A DNA stretch of 64,000 nucleotides from positions 310,001-374,000 of the forward strand of contig CAXUKO010000005.1 in NCBI GenBank assembly GCA_964251665.1, written 5' to 3'. Each line of letters opens with the position of its first letter. Position 1 is the stretch's first letter. Source of the stretch: JBBQLG01 sp964251665 (GTDB taxonomy: Bacteria > Bacteroidota > Bacteroidia > Cytophagales > Spirosomataceae). This document shows positions 1-8,615 of this stretch, one piece after another. Under the pieces are notes generated by a model. That model was not told the origin of the DNA. It saw nothing but the letters and a program-made list of their open reading frames with translations, and made no database searches. A program made the position numbers and the translations under genes.

Positions 1-528
1 GTACATGATCGAGTAAATGCGTTTGGTTTCTTTCTGCACCCGGCGCAGTTCAGCCAGTTGATCGAGCGTAGTAGCACCGGGTTTATCGGACATGAAATCC
101 TTACCGTGGCGCATCGCCTGAATACCGAGCGGAGCACGCTCTTCGGGAATGGCGGAGGTAAGAATGAGCTGAATCGAGTTGTCCTCCAGGATTTCGGTTT
201 CGCTTTTGGCCTGCTTCGCCTGCGGATATCGTTTGGCAAAAGCGGCCGACAGATCGGCTTCCGGGGCATAGTAAGAAACCAGCTCGCCACCACCCCGAAT
301 TACCGCTTCGACCTGACTGTAGATATGGCCGTGGTTCATCTTGATGACCGAAAACCGAATCCGGGCAGCTTTCGGGGCAGTGACTATTGATAGAGCGTTT
401 TCTGCCGTCAGGCGTTTTGATACGCTCATGGCCTCCGCCGACAAGCCAGATCCGATTACCAGACCGGCGGCCGTCGTGATGGATTCTTTGAGAAATGTGC
501 GTCGGTTATTGTCTTGTGGTTGGTTCAT
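1..528 (-). CDS. Gfo/Idh/MocA-family oxidoreductase, exported (3' end outside the window)
   Basis: Only the N-terminal 176 residues are visible; the gene runs off the left edge. Translation from the ATG at 528 starts MNQPQDNNRRTFLKES, a twin-arginine signal followed by a hydrophobic Ala/Gly stretch, so export through Tat is predicted. A dinucleotide-fold start follows (IRFSVIKMNHGHIYSQ) and later a DKPGATT segment at the place where the family has its EKP motif. The family covers NAD(P)-dependent sugar dehydrogenases and related enzymes, and the substrate cannot be read from the sequence. It is the third consecutive member of this family on the minus strand, separated from the second by a repeat-filled gap of about 190 bases. 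Family assignment is fairly secure; exact function is unknown. Confidence 0.8.
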   Translation of the reverse strand, partial: MNQPQDNNRRTFLKESITTAAGLVIGSGLSAEAMSVSKRLTAENALSIVTAPKAARIRFSVIKMNHGHIYSQVEAVIRGGGELVSYYAPEADLSAAFAKRYPQAKQAKSETEILEDNSIQLILTSAIPEERAPLGIQAMRHGKDFMSDKPGATTLDQLAELRRVQKETKRIYSIMY

Positions 529-530
529 GG

Positions 531-724
531 TTGAGGGGTTAAGGGATTGAATGATTGAGGGATTGAAGGATTGGAGGATTGAATGATTGAGGGGTTGAAG
601 GATTGAATAAATAATTGAATGATTAAGCACTTGGTGTATGCTTGCTCAAGCTATTGAATCACTCAACTATTCAATCATTCAATTCCTCAATCACTCAATC
701 CTTCAACCCCTCAATCCTTCAATT
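531..724. repeat. Large inverted repeat made of 8-base units (TTGAnnGA)
   Basis: The left arm (about 531-632) is a tandem run of octamers such as TTGAATGA, TTGAGGGA, TTGAAGGA and TTGAGGGG. After a spacer of roughly 20 bases the right arm (about 653-724) carries the complementary octamers (TCAATCAT, TCAATCCT, TCAACCCC). The RNA of either strand could fold into a long, slightly imperfect hairpin. The TGA stop of the upstream oxidoreductase (719-721) is itself part of the right arm. It may act as a transcription end or mRNA-stabilising element between two minus-strand genes. Confidence 0.8.
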
Positions 725-2101
725 TTTCTTGGCCAGTTCCAAAGCCTGTGTGGTGGTGTAGTATTTGGCAATCATATTGGGGACTTCCCAGGCAGGCATT
801 TTACCTGCTTTCAGGTACGACAGGTATTTTTCCATGACCCGGCCAAAATGGGCTTCGTGGCCCTCCTTGTATTTTTCCGGGATGACGACCTCCCAGCCGG
901 TAGTTGTCTTTTTGATGTCTACACCAGGAAATTCCCGTTGAATCGCGGGCAAAGCAGCCTTGAGCGACGCGTCCAAATTCTGGTTGCCAGCTACGGGTTC
1001 GATATACAGCGTCGGTTTATATTGCTGGTCGGCACCCTGACGGATAATCAGATTCGCTTTGGTGCCGCGCATAGTGGAATAATGCGTATCACCCGCGCCC
1101 GCCGGTGCCTGGTATGCCCACGTAACGGATACTTTGGCGTGAACACCCCGAAGCTGATAATTGATCTCGCCATTGCTGTACACGCGCAATATGCTGTCGT
1201 TCACTACATCTTTCTTCAGGTAATCAGGAAAAGTCGCCTGCTTTGTGATCGCTTTAAACTGGCTGAGGCTCATGTCAGTAGTCCACCGGCGGGCCGAAGT
1301 CAGGCGGATGTCTTTCTGATAGTCAAGCGTTTGCTCCGGGAAACAGGCCCACTGCACCAGGTCAACGAGGTGCGTAGTGACGTCAACGATGCCTTCGCCC
1401 TGCTGGGCCACGTCCATAAACCAGGCCGGACGGGTGAGTACGCTGCCCGACACGTTTTTGTAAAAGTGGTGTACACTCTCCTTCGTTACGGCCGGGTTAT
1501 CGGGCGTTCCCTTTTCGAGTGCCCCAAATACGGCTGGTTGCTGCGAAAAAGCCCGTTGCAGCATCGTTGTGATCTCATACCGCTCGGTCATAATGTCGTA
1601 CAGCAGCACCTTGTTGGCCTCCGCCCTGGCAAATGCGTCTTTTAACTTGTCAAAGTTCGACGCGCTGATGACCATCGGTTTATCGGCCAGCACGTTAAAC
1701 CCGGCCTGAACCGTTTTTTCGATGTAATCCGTTTTCAGGCGGTTATTGCCCGCCATCACCACCACGTCGCCCGATTTGGCAGTTGTGGTTAATAGTTTAT
1801 CCATAAAATCGGCACCCCGGTATACGTCTTCTTTCCAGTGCGTGGGGTTGTCGGGCCGGGTGTTATACCCCTGAATCTTATCTAAGTGCAGTTGTAAATC
1901 GGGGCTATCCGGCGCGTAGACATGAACCACCGAATCGACACCCTTGTACATACTTTTCTGGACAAGAGCGGCATGAAAATGACCGGGATCGAGCGTGATC
2001 AGGTGAATGGCGTTCGTATCGTTTTGGGGTTTCTCCGATGACTGACAGGCGGCAAGCAGGACAGCCATGCACAGGCTGCCCGCAGCAAGAAGAGGTTTCA
2101 T
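719..2101 (-). CDS. Gfo/Idh/MocA-family oxidoreductase, lipoprotein type
   Basis: The 460-residue product starts with a lipoprotein signal: a hydrophobic stretch ending in the lipobox LLAAC, so Cys19 would be lipidated and the protein anchored outside the inner membrane. The body looks like a Gfo/Idh/MocA dehydrogenase, with a nucleotide-binding half and an ADKPM segment in place of the usual EKP, followed by the beta-sheet substrate domain. It lies 27 bases downstream of another exported family member on the same strand, so co-transcription is likely. An exported NAD(P) enzyme needs a tightly held cofactor or an unusual recycling route; this is an inference. The substrate is not evident, but the neighbours suggest a sugar or uronic acid. 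Confidence 0.8.
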   Translation of the reverse strand: MKPLLAAGSLCMAVLLAACQSSEKPQNDTNAIHLITLDPGHFHAALVQKSMYKGVDSVVHVYAPDSPDLQLHLDKIQGYNTRPDNPTHWKEDVYRGADFMDKLLTTTAKSGDVVVMAGNNRLKTDYIEKTVQAGFNVLADKPMVISASNFDKLKDAFARAEANKVLLYDIMTERYEITTMLQRAFSQQPAVFGALEKGTPDNPAVTKESVHHFYKNVSGSVLTRPAWFMDVAQQGEGIVDVTTHLVDLVQWACFPEQTLDYQKDIRLTSARRWTTDMSLSQFKAITKQATFPDYLKKDVVNDSILRVYSNGEINYQLRGVHAKVSVTWAYQAPAGAGDTHYSTMRGTKANLIIRQGADQQYKPTLYIEPVAGNQNLDASLKAALPAIQREFPGVDIKKTTTGWEVVIPEKYKEGHEAHFGRVMEKYLSYLKAGKMPAWEVPNMIAKYYTTTQALELAKKN

Positions 2102-2128
2102 ACCGGTGGGTTTGGTACAGGTAAGTAG

Positions 2129-3562
2129 TTAATGGGCTTTAGTACTGGCTACCAGTTTGATGGCGTAGGGTGCCCGCTGCGGCCGGGACAGCAGTTTGTT
2201 GGCCTCCGGGTCGTTTTTGAACTGCTCCTTTTTGGGGTCCCAATACAGTTTTCTCGGGGCCGACCCTCGGTTTAGCGTCATGGCCGCGTGATGCAGCAAA
2301 CAGGCCGAGCAGGAACGATGACCGACTTCGGCCGGGGCAATCGGTTCTTTCCGGCTGACGATACTTTCTAACCAGTTGCCGTGGTGTTCTTTGCTAACGG
2401 TTAAATGCACCTCGTTCGGGCCGATAACGGATGTTAGCAGTTTCGGATCGCTGGCATCGAGTTTTTTAGCCGCGTTCTGCTTCGCCACCGGGTCGCTGGC
2501 GGTGACGGCGGCATCACCCCGCGACACGAAAATCCAGCCTTCCGTACCCTCGAACCGGATGCCGTTGGGAATTTCGTTGCTCACGACCATATGGACACCG
2601 TTTTCGTACAGGGCTTCGGTGCGGAAAATGCCGTGGACATCCCACAGGCCATGTTTCGGAAAGTCGGCCTTCCCCCAGATTTCAACCGGGCCGGTATATT
2701 CGGTGTTCATGGCCCAGTGCGCACAATCGATATGGTGCGACCCCCAGCCGGTAATCATGCCCGCGCCAAACTGTTCACAACGCAGCCAGCCCGGCCGGTC
2801 GTAGCCCACCTGCGGATGCACGCGCTTTTCGGTATAATACACATCCGGTGTCGTGCCCAGCCACATATCGTAATTCAGGTTTGCAGGAATGGGCATCTGC
2901 GGTTCGTCATCACCCGATGGGTCGCCGGGTAAGCCGACGTACACTGTTTTCAACTGGCCAATCCGGCCGTTTCGTACCAGTTCGGCGGCATACCGAAACT
3001 GCTCCGACGACCGCTGCTGACTGCCTACCTGCACAATCTGTTTCGACTGGTTAACGGCATCGGCCATCATGCGCCCTTCCGCTATGGTCAGCGACGCCGG
3101 TTTCTGCATGTACACGTCTTTACGCGCCCGTACCGCATCGATCACAATGGGCGCGTGCCAATGGTCGGGCGTGCTGACCAGCACGGCGTCGATGTCTTTA
3201 TTGGCCAGCAGTTCGCGGTAGTCGGTATACACCTTTACGCCGTCATACTCTTTGCCGGTCTTTTTGGCATACACGCCGTTCACAAGGACTTTAGCTTCCT
3301 CAGCGCGTTTGCTATCCACGTCGCACACGGCCATAATCAGGGCGTTGTCGTACTGCCAGACGCCCGGCATATCGTGCGTGCGGGAGATGCGGCCCGTGCC
3401 GATAGCACCAATGTTTATCCGGTTACTCGGTGCATTCTTGCCAAATACGGAAGCGGGTACAATCGTGGGGAAGCCACTGATAACGGCCGTCGAGATGGCT
3501 CCCTGTGCGGTCGTCTTCAGAAAGGTCCGTCTCGACAGGGCGCTGGCAGTTGATTTATCCAT
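2129..3562 (-). CDS. Gfo/Idh/MocA-family oxidoreductase with Tat signal
   Basis: The protein has 477 residues. The N-terminus contains SRRTFLKTTAQ followed by a hydrophobic stretch, a twin-arginine signal seen in many Bacteroidota exported oxidoreductases. The mature part begins with a Rossmann motif (INIGAIGTGRISRTHD), continues with an acidic VCDVD after strand two, and has YMQKPASLTIAEG where the family carries its catalytic EKP lysine. The C-terminal domain holds GWGSHHIDCAHWAM, typical of the family. The gene follows the alpha-glucuronidase by 70 bases and precedes the lipoprotein oxidoreductase by 27 bases. The reaction is probably an NAD(P)-linked sugar oxidation in the periplasm; the substrate is unknown. 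Confidence 0.85.
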   Translation of the reverse strand: MDKSTASALSRRTFLKTTAQGAISTAVISGFPTIVPASVFGKNAPSNRINIGAIGTGRISRTHDMPGVWQYDNALIMAVCDVDSKRAEEAKVLVNGVYAKKTGKEYDGVKVYTDYRELLANKDIDAVLVSTPDHWHAPIVIDAVRARKDVYMQKPASLTIAEGRMMADAVNQSKQIVQVGSQQRSSEQFRYAAELVRNGRIGQLKTVYVGLPGDPSGDDEPQMPIPANLNYDMWLGTTPDVYYTEKRVHPQVGYDRPGWLRCEQFGAGMITGWGSHHIDCAHWAMNTEYTGPVEIWGKADFPKHGLWDVHGIFRTEALYENGVHMVVSNEIPNGIRFEGTEGWIFVSRGDAAVTASDPVAKQNAAKKLDASDPKLLTSVIGPNEVHLTVSKEHHGNWLESIVSRKEPIAPAEVGHRSCSACLLHHAAMTLNRGSAPRKLYWDPKKEQFKNDPEANKLLSRPQRAPYAIKLVASTKAH

Positions 3563-3632
3563 GATTCTGAGCGGTTTGGGTTTAGATAAAGCTAAAAGTT
3601 GACGGGTGCTTAACCTTACTTACTCATCGGCC

Positions 3633-5774
3633 TCACCGGAGTAAATAGATGTCGACCTGTTGCTTGATCGCGTCCAGCGACCGCGTCGGTTTCTGAAACG
3701 GAGCCGGTATGGGCTGCCGGGCGTACTCCTGCAGGTAGAGCACCCACGCGTCGCGCCACCAGATCGCTTCCCTGTGCTGCGTAACTAACCGGGCTGAAAC
3801 GTCGGCGAAAAGGCCGGGATTAACCGCCGGTTTAACCTGCGCCCACTGCTGCTGCATCCACCTTACGGAGTCGGCTCCGGTATAAAAGCGGGTGCATAGT
3901 TCATCCCAGAGCGTGCGGCCCGTAGTCAGTTTTTTCGTCCAGGGCACGTGATGAAACCAGAGCAGGTACGGTAACGGGCAGGTATCAGGGTTTTCCCAGC
4001 CCTGCCGAACGGCGGGTTGGTATTGAGCCAGCGCATTGCTGCCGGTCGCGGTTCGGTCGTAGCCCAGCCCCAGCGAATCGGCACGGTGGTAATAAACGGC
4101 CGTCCAGTCGGGGCGCTGACTTTTGTTCTGCCAGGGTTCGGGGGCGAAATGTACGCCTGACCAAGGCCGGGAAAGGCCCAGCGGAGTGTTGTAGTCGACG
4201 TAAATCTCCCGCGACCGGAGCATAATATCGGTGATGCGTTTTACCGCCTGCGGCTCGTTCGTCAGTGTCATGTTTACCCATTCGGCAGCGATGGCCTCCG
4301 ATGATAAAGTGTGATCCCAGGCCAGGCGGCCAAAGGCGTACCAGTTGGCCTGCGCCATCGGGTGCCCCGTCCAGTTACGGTCGGAGCCGGTGTTGGCAAC
4401 GCCCGCCATGGCCGTGATGGTATAGCCGTGCAGGCTGCCGTCTATTACTTTAGCAACCGTAGACCCTTTCCCCTTCACGTAGGTATCACTGTCCAGACAC
4501 TCCTTGAACAGCGGGGCTTCGTACACCCAATGCGTGGCAAAGCCGAGGTATTCCTGCGTAATCTGAAACTCCACCGATACGGGTGTTTGGGGCATCGTAC
4601 CGAAGATGGGCGAGAACGGTTCACGCGGCTGAAAGTCGATAGGGCCGTTTTTCACCTGCACAATTACCTTCTTATCAAACGTACCGTCCAGCGCCCCGAA
4701 CTCTTCAGAAGCCGCCTTGAAACGGTCGGCGCGTCCGTCGGCTTTGTATACAAAAGCGCGCCACATCACAACACCGTCGTAAGGTTTTAGGGCCTCAGCA
4801 AGCATGTTGGCCCCGTCGGCGTGCGAACGGCCGTAATCCTGCGGGCCGGGCTCGCCTTCTGAGTTCGCTTTAACCAGGAACCCGCCAAAGTCTGGAATGA
4901 GGGTATAAATCTCTCTGGCTTTATCGGCCCACCATTTTCTGACGTCCGGGTCGAGGGGGTCAGCCGTTTTTAACCCGCCTATTGTTTTGGGAGCCGGGAA
5001 ATACACCGACAGGTATACCCGAATGCCGTAGGGACGGAATACGCTGGCCAGCGCGGCTACTTTTTCCAGGTACTCCGCCGTTAAGAACCGGGCGCTGGCA
5101 TTAACGTTGTTGACGACTGTGCCGTTGATGCCCAGCGAGGCATTGGCCCGGGCATAATCGCGGTAGCGGGGATTGAGTCGGTCGGGCAGTTCGTACCATT
5201 TCCACAGCGACTCGCCCGCGTAGCCACGCTCAATGGTGCCGTTCGTATTGTCCCAGTGATTGAGCATCCGGTAGCGAACTTTCGGGTTGCTCGTTAGCGA
5301 AATACCCGTGATTGGCTGCCCGGTTTGCAACTGACGGAGCAGGGCAAATGCACCGTATAAGACACCAGCGTCGGTTTTGCCGGTGATCGTAATGGTGTTC
5401 GTACGGTTTGTCAGTTGGTAACCTTCATTGTTTAGTAACGGGGCATTTTTATCAATCGTCAGCACGATGCCACCGGTTCTATTGGCACCATTCGGTACAA
5501 TGGGTATCGATTTTCCCAGCAAGCCCTGTAAGCCCATTTGCAATTCGTCGGCCGCTGATTTTAGCACGGGCGAACTTCCTGTAGCCGCGATAAACTGTAC
5601 GGATCGGGCATACGCTACCCGTTTTCCAGCATCCCTGATGAGATCATATTTCAGCCAGAGCCGGTAGCCATCGTCATAGTCCGGCGGGCTGGCAAAGGCG
5701 TTGCCAACTTGCAGAATACTGATCAGGATGCATAGCCAGACCGGGCGCTGGCGGGCAAAAAAGTGGTGCGTCAT
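3633..5774 (-). CDS. aguA: Alpha-glucuronidase, glycoside hydrolase family 67
   Basis: The 713-residue product matches the full length of GH67 enzymes, which remove alpha-1,2-linked (4-O-methyl)glucuronic acid from the ends of xylo-oligosaccharides. A signal peptide of about 28 residues points to the periplasm. The three residues expected from the characterised Cellvibrio enzyme can be placed by spacing: Glu306 as general acid (KANSEGEPG), Asp380 (KNGPIDFQ) and Glu408 (FQITQEYLG), all shifted by 14-15 residues from that enzyme. Its ATG overlaps the TGA of the mannonate dehydratase gene by four bases (ATGA), so the two are translationally coupled. This is one of the firmest calls in the locus. 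Confidence 0.95.
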   Translation of the reverse strand: MTHHFFARQRPVWLCILISILQVGNAFASPPDYDDGYRLWLKYDLIRDAGKRVAYARSVQFIAATGSSPVLKSAADELQMGLQGLLGKSIPIVPNGANRTGGIVLTIDKNAPLLNNEGYQLTNRTNTITITGKTDAGVLYGAFALLRQLQTGQPITGISLTSNPKVRYRMLNHWDNTNGTIERGYAGESLWKWYELPDRLNPRYRDYARANASLGINGTVVNNVNASARFLTAEYLEKVAALASVFRPYGIRVYLSVYFPAPKTIGGLKTADPLDPDVRKWWADKAREIYTLIPDFGGFLVKANSEGEPGPQDYGRSHADGANMLAEALKPYDGVVMWRAFVYKADGRADRFKAASEEFGALDGTFDKKVIVQVKNGPIDFQPREPFSPIFGTMPQTPVSVEFQITQEYLGFATHWVYEAPLFKECLDSDTYVKGKGSTVAKVIDGSLHGYTITAMAGVANTGSDRNWTGHPMAQANWYAFGRLAWDHTLSSEAIAAEWVNMTLTNEPQAVKRITDIMLRSREIYVDYNTPLGLSRPWSGVHFAPEPWQNKSQRPDWTAVYYHRADSLGLGYDRTATGSNALAQYQPAVRQGWENPDTCPLPYLLWFHHVPWTKKLTTGRTLWDELCTRFYTGADSVRWMQQQWAQVKPAVNPGLFADVSARLVTQHREAIWWRDAWVLYLQEYARQPIPAPFQKPTRSLDAIKQQVDIYLLR

Positions 5775-7039
5775 TGTGAGTTGGTTTGCAGTTCCTGACC
5801 AACCGGGTCGGCATTCCGGTCAGCGGCTGCTGGAAGCAGCGACCGTTCAATTCCCATTTCAAGGCCCCGTAGTTCGGCCAGGCCGCGCAGTCGTCCGATG
5901 GCCGAATAACCGGGGTACATTCGCTTACCCGAACGTAGATCGTCGAGCATCTGATGGCCGTGGTCGGGGCGCATGGGAATAGCCGTTGTGCCAGTTCCAG
6001 CCTCCGCACGTCGTTGCTGCTCCAGCACGATGGCTGTCACGACGGCGTACATATCTACGTCGCCCGCCAGGTGGTCGGCTTCGTGAAAATTGCGGGGATT
6101 GGCTTCCCGTTTTGTAGTGCGCAGGTGAATAAAATGAATCCTGGACCCGAACCGCTGAATCATGCCGGGCAGGTCATTGTCGGGACGGATACCCAGCGAG
6201 CCGGTGCAGAAGGTGATGCCATTGGCCGTTACATCGCAGGCCGCCATGAGCTGCACCAGATCCGCTTCGGTGCTTACCACGCGGGGAAGCCCTAACAACG
6301 GAAACGGCGGGTCGTCGGGGTGAATGCAGAGATTGATCCCCACTGACTCAGCGACCGGAGCCACCTCGCGTACGAAGTAGTACAAATTCTCGCGAAGGGT
6401 TTTGTCATCGATGGCCGCGTATTCGTCCAATAACCCCTGAAACGTTGCCAGCGAAAATGCTTCTTCTGAACCGGGTAGCCCCAACAGTGCCGTGTTTTGC
6501 AGGTCAGCGATTGCTTCGGACGTCATGCGGCCGAACTGTCTACGGGCCGAGTCAACCAGATCGGGCGCGTAGTCGGCTTCGGCGCCGGGGCGTTTGAGGA
6601 TGCACAGGTCGAAAATGGCAAAGTCCTCCCACACAAACCGTAACGCCCGCGAGCCGTCCGGCATTTCGTAATTCAGGTTCGTTCGCGACCAGTCGAGGAC
6701 CGGCATGAAATTGTAGCAAACCGTTGTTATTCCACAAGCCGCCAGATGGCGTAATGACGCTTTGTAGTTTTCGATATAGCTGGTGCGCGTCGGCCGCCCT
6801 TTTTTAATGTCTTCGTGAACAGGTAAACTCTCGACTACGGCCCAGTGCAGGGGCGAGTAGTGCGCGTTAGCCGCTTCGACCAGGCGTATCCGTTCGGTAA
6901 TGGCATCCATTGACCAGACGGCACCAACCGGAATCTGATGGAGTGCGGTCACCACACCCGTGCAGCCCGCCTGCCGGATATCCATCAATGAAACCGGGTC
7001 GCCGGGTCCAAACCAGCGCATCGTTTGTAGCATTCCCAT
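5771..7039 (-). CDS. uxuA: Mannonate dehydratase
   Basis: The product converts D-mannonate to 2-keto-3-deoxygluconate in the cytoplasmic glucuronate pathway. The 422-residue sequence begins MGMLQTMRWFGPGDPVSL, close to the usual UxuA start (RWYGPxDPVSL), and carries the segments that bind the metal and substrate in this family: FCTGSLGIRPDNDL, HFIHLRTT and the C-terminal RPDHGHQM. It lies 5 bases after the glucuronoyl esterase and overlaps the alpha-glucuronidase start by four bases. The order esterase, dehydratase, glucuronidase fits release and use of glucuronate from glucuronoxylan. Uronate isomerase and fructuronate reductase are not in this window. The second Met (position 3) is an alternative start. 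Confidence 0.95.
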   Translation of the reverse strand: MGMLQTMRWFGPGDPVSLMDIRQAGCTGVVTALHQIPVGAVWSMDAITERIRLVEAANAHYSPLHWAVVESLPVHEDIKKGRPTRTSYIENYKASLRHLAACGITTVCYNFMPVLDWSRTNLNYEMPDGSRALRFVWEDFAIFDLCILKRPGAEADYAPDLVDSARRQFGRMTSEAIADLQNTALLGLPGSEEAFSLATFQGLLDEYAAIDDKTLRENLYYFVREVAPVAESVGINLCIHPDDPPFPLLGLPRVVSTEADLVQLMAACDVTANGITFCTGSLGIRPDNDLPGMIQRFGSRIHFIHLRTTKREANPRNFHEADHLAGDVDMYAVVTAIVLEQQRRAEAGTGTTAIPMRPDHGHQMLDDLRSGKRMYPGYSAIGRLRGLAELRGLEMGIERSLLPAAADRNADPVGQELQTNSQ

Positions 7040-7044
7040 TTAGT

Positions 7045-8496
7045 TTACCGGGTAGTGGTTGGGGCTGTTTTTTTAAGATAGTGATCGGCCCATTGCAGAA
7101 AAACTGGCCAGTCGGGGGCATCGGTATGGCCGCCTTCGTGGTCACGGAACGCCAGGTCACCGGCGATCAGCGAAACATCCGGCGCGGGCATCTCCGTCGT
7201 TCCCACGCCCTTTTTGCCGACTAGCGCGTACACCGGACTGGCAGCTACGCAGGCCAGAAACTCCCCTTTGGGGTCCGCCCAACTGTCTTTGGTTCCGCCG
7301 GTGATGAACAGTGGACGCGGGGCAACAAGCGCCATTAGCTCATGTGCATCAACGGGCATGGCCTCCCACTGCCCGCCGTACTTTATGAAATTGGGAGCCA
7401 TCCAATGATATTCACCTGAACCGGCAACATTGTCAATGGTCTCGCCGTAATTACGCTTTTCCAGCGAAGCCCCCATCGAACCCGAACAACTGGCAAAAAC
7501 AAAGGCCCAGCGCTGGTCTAATGCCCCGGCCAGCATAGCGGTCTTACCCCAGCGCGAATGGCCCTGAATACCAATCTGCTTCGGATTAATGGCGTTATCC
7601 GTTTCCAGATAATCAAGTGCCCGACTTAATCCCCAACTCCAGGCCGCCAGAACGCCCCAATCTGTTGGCTTGCGGTCTTTTCCTTCGTTTACCAGGCCAA
7701 TGATGCCTTCGTGCAGACCGGCCCCGCTGTCCATCTGAATCGTGCCGGTATTCACGAGCGCCACGGCCCAGCCCGCTTCGGTCAGCAGTTTTATGGTGGG
7801 TATCGGTGCCGGAAACGCTCCCCAGACAATGACCATTACGGGTAGTTTTCCTTTAGCAGTTGCCGGCGTGTACAGTGTCATATCAATACCAGGCTTCGCT
7901 GCGGGATAGCGACTGTTATCAATCCGCCCAACAATGGTCTTCTTGTTGGCTTTTCCGCCAAGCGTCGTGTCGGTTCCGGTCACCGAAAAGACTACACTGG
8001 GTGTGTTTTTAGGGATTGTGCCGTATATCTCTGTGGTGAAGTCATTCAGGATTTCCGGACGACGCTGTTTCCACCAGACAGTGGCACTCGTTACAGGCTG
8101 GCCATTTTTCAGCACCAGCGGATTGGGTAGTGTGTAGCCACCGGCTTTATTTTCGTCGTAGTTGGTCCAGTTGCCCCAGCCCGACCGGACGTGCGTTTGT
8201 CCGGTCACATCGAACCAGTTATTCGACCCCTCTTTCGGCTTGAGTTGCGATGGCCGGTTGGGGTCGTCGGCGGGATTAGGCAGGGTCGGCTCCTTCAGGT
8301 GCAGCATTGTCATCATCTTCTGCCAGTCGGCCTGACTGGCTTCCCGCATTTTAGTCATGTAGGCCGTGCGCTCTTCCGGCGTCATCTTCTGAAAATCCGG
8401 TGACTGAGCCAGCACAGCCTCGCTGATCAGAACGAAGCCGACCAGAAAACCGAACAGGTGCCGACCAGGGAAGCGAAAGCGGGTAAGTAGGTTCAT
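7045..8496 (-). CDS. Glucuronoyl esterase, carbohydrate esterase family 15
   Basis: CE15 enzymes cleave the ester between lignin alcohols and the glucuronic acid side chains of xylan. The 483-residue protein has a signal peptide (cleaved near VLAQS), then an alpha/beta-hydrolase domain with the CE15 nucleophile motif GHSRWGK at residues 312-318 (Ser314) and a catalytic-His candidate in RDHEGGHTD (His453 or His457). The bacterial family usually shows G-x-S-R-x-G-K, as here. A Met-rich, helical segment at about residues 35-66 precedes the domain and resembles the helical N-terminus of an acetylxylan-esterase-like annotation. It is the first gene of the esterase-uxuA-aguA run. The main alternative name would be acetyl xylan esterase; the neighbours favour CE15. 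Confidence 0.85.
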   Translation of the reverse strand: MNLLTRFRFPGRHLFGFLVGFVLISEAVLAQSPDFQKMTPEERTAYMTKMREASQADWQKMMTMLHLKEPTLPNPADDPNRPSQLKPKEGSNNWFDVTGQTHVRSGWGNWTNYDENKAGGYTLPNPLVLKNGQPVTSATVWWKQRRPEILNDFTTEIYGTIPKNTPSVVFSVTGTDTTLGGKANKKTIVGRIDNSRYPAAKPGIDMTLYTPATAKGKLPVMVIVWGAFPAPIPTIKLLTEAGWAVALVNTGTIQMDSGAGLHEGIIGLVNEGKDRKPTDWGVLAAWSWGLSRALDYLETDNAINPKQIGIQGHSRWGKTAMLAGALDQRWAFVFASCSGSMGASLEKRNYGETIDNVAGSGEYHWMAPNFIKYGGQWEAMPVDAHELMALVAPRPLFITGGTKDSWADPKGEFLACVAASPVYALVGKKGVGTTEMPAPDVSLIAGDLAFRDHEGGHTDAPDWPVFLQWADHYLKKTAPTTTR

Positions 8497-8560
8497 ACAA
8501 TGTAAACCAGCGAATCGGCCTTACTTACTCATTTGGCGGGCTTCCCGGGAGTTAAACCAT

Positions 8561-8593
8561 AAAAAAAGGCTGCCCGGTTGGGAAGCCTTTTTT
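8561..8593 (-). terminator. Rho-independent terminator of the TPR membrane protein gene
   Basis: The sequence has arms GGCT and AGCC with an inner CCC/GGG pair, flanked by A-runs on one side and T-runs on the other, about 22 bases past the stop at 8616. Read on the minus strand it is a stem followed by a T-tract. Confidence 0.75.
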
Positions 8594-8615
8594 GGTCTGA
8601 AAAGACGTACATCGC

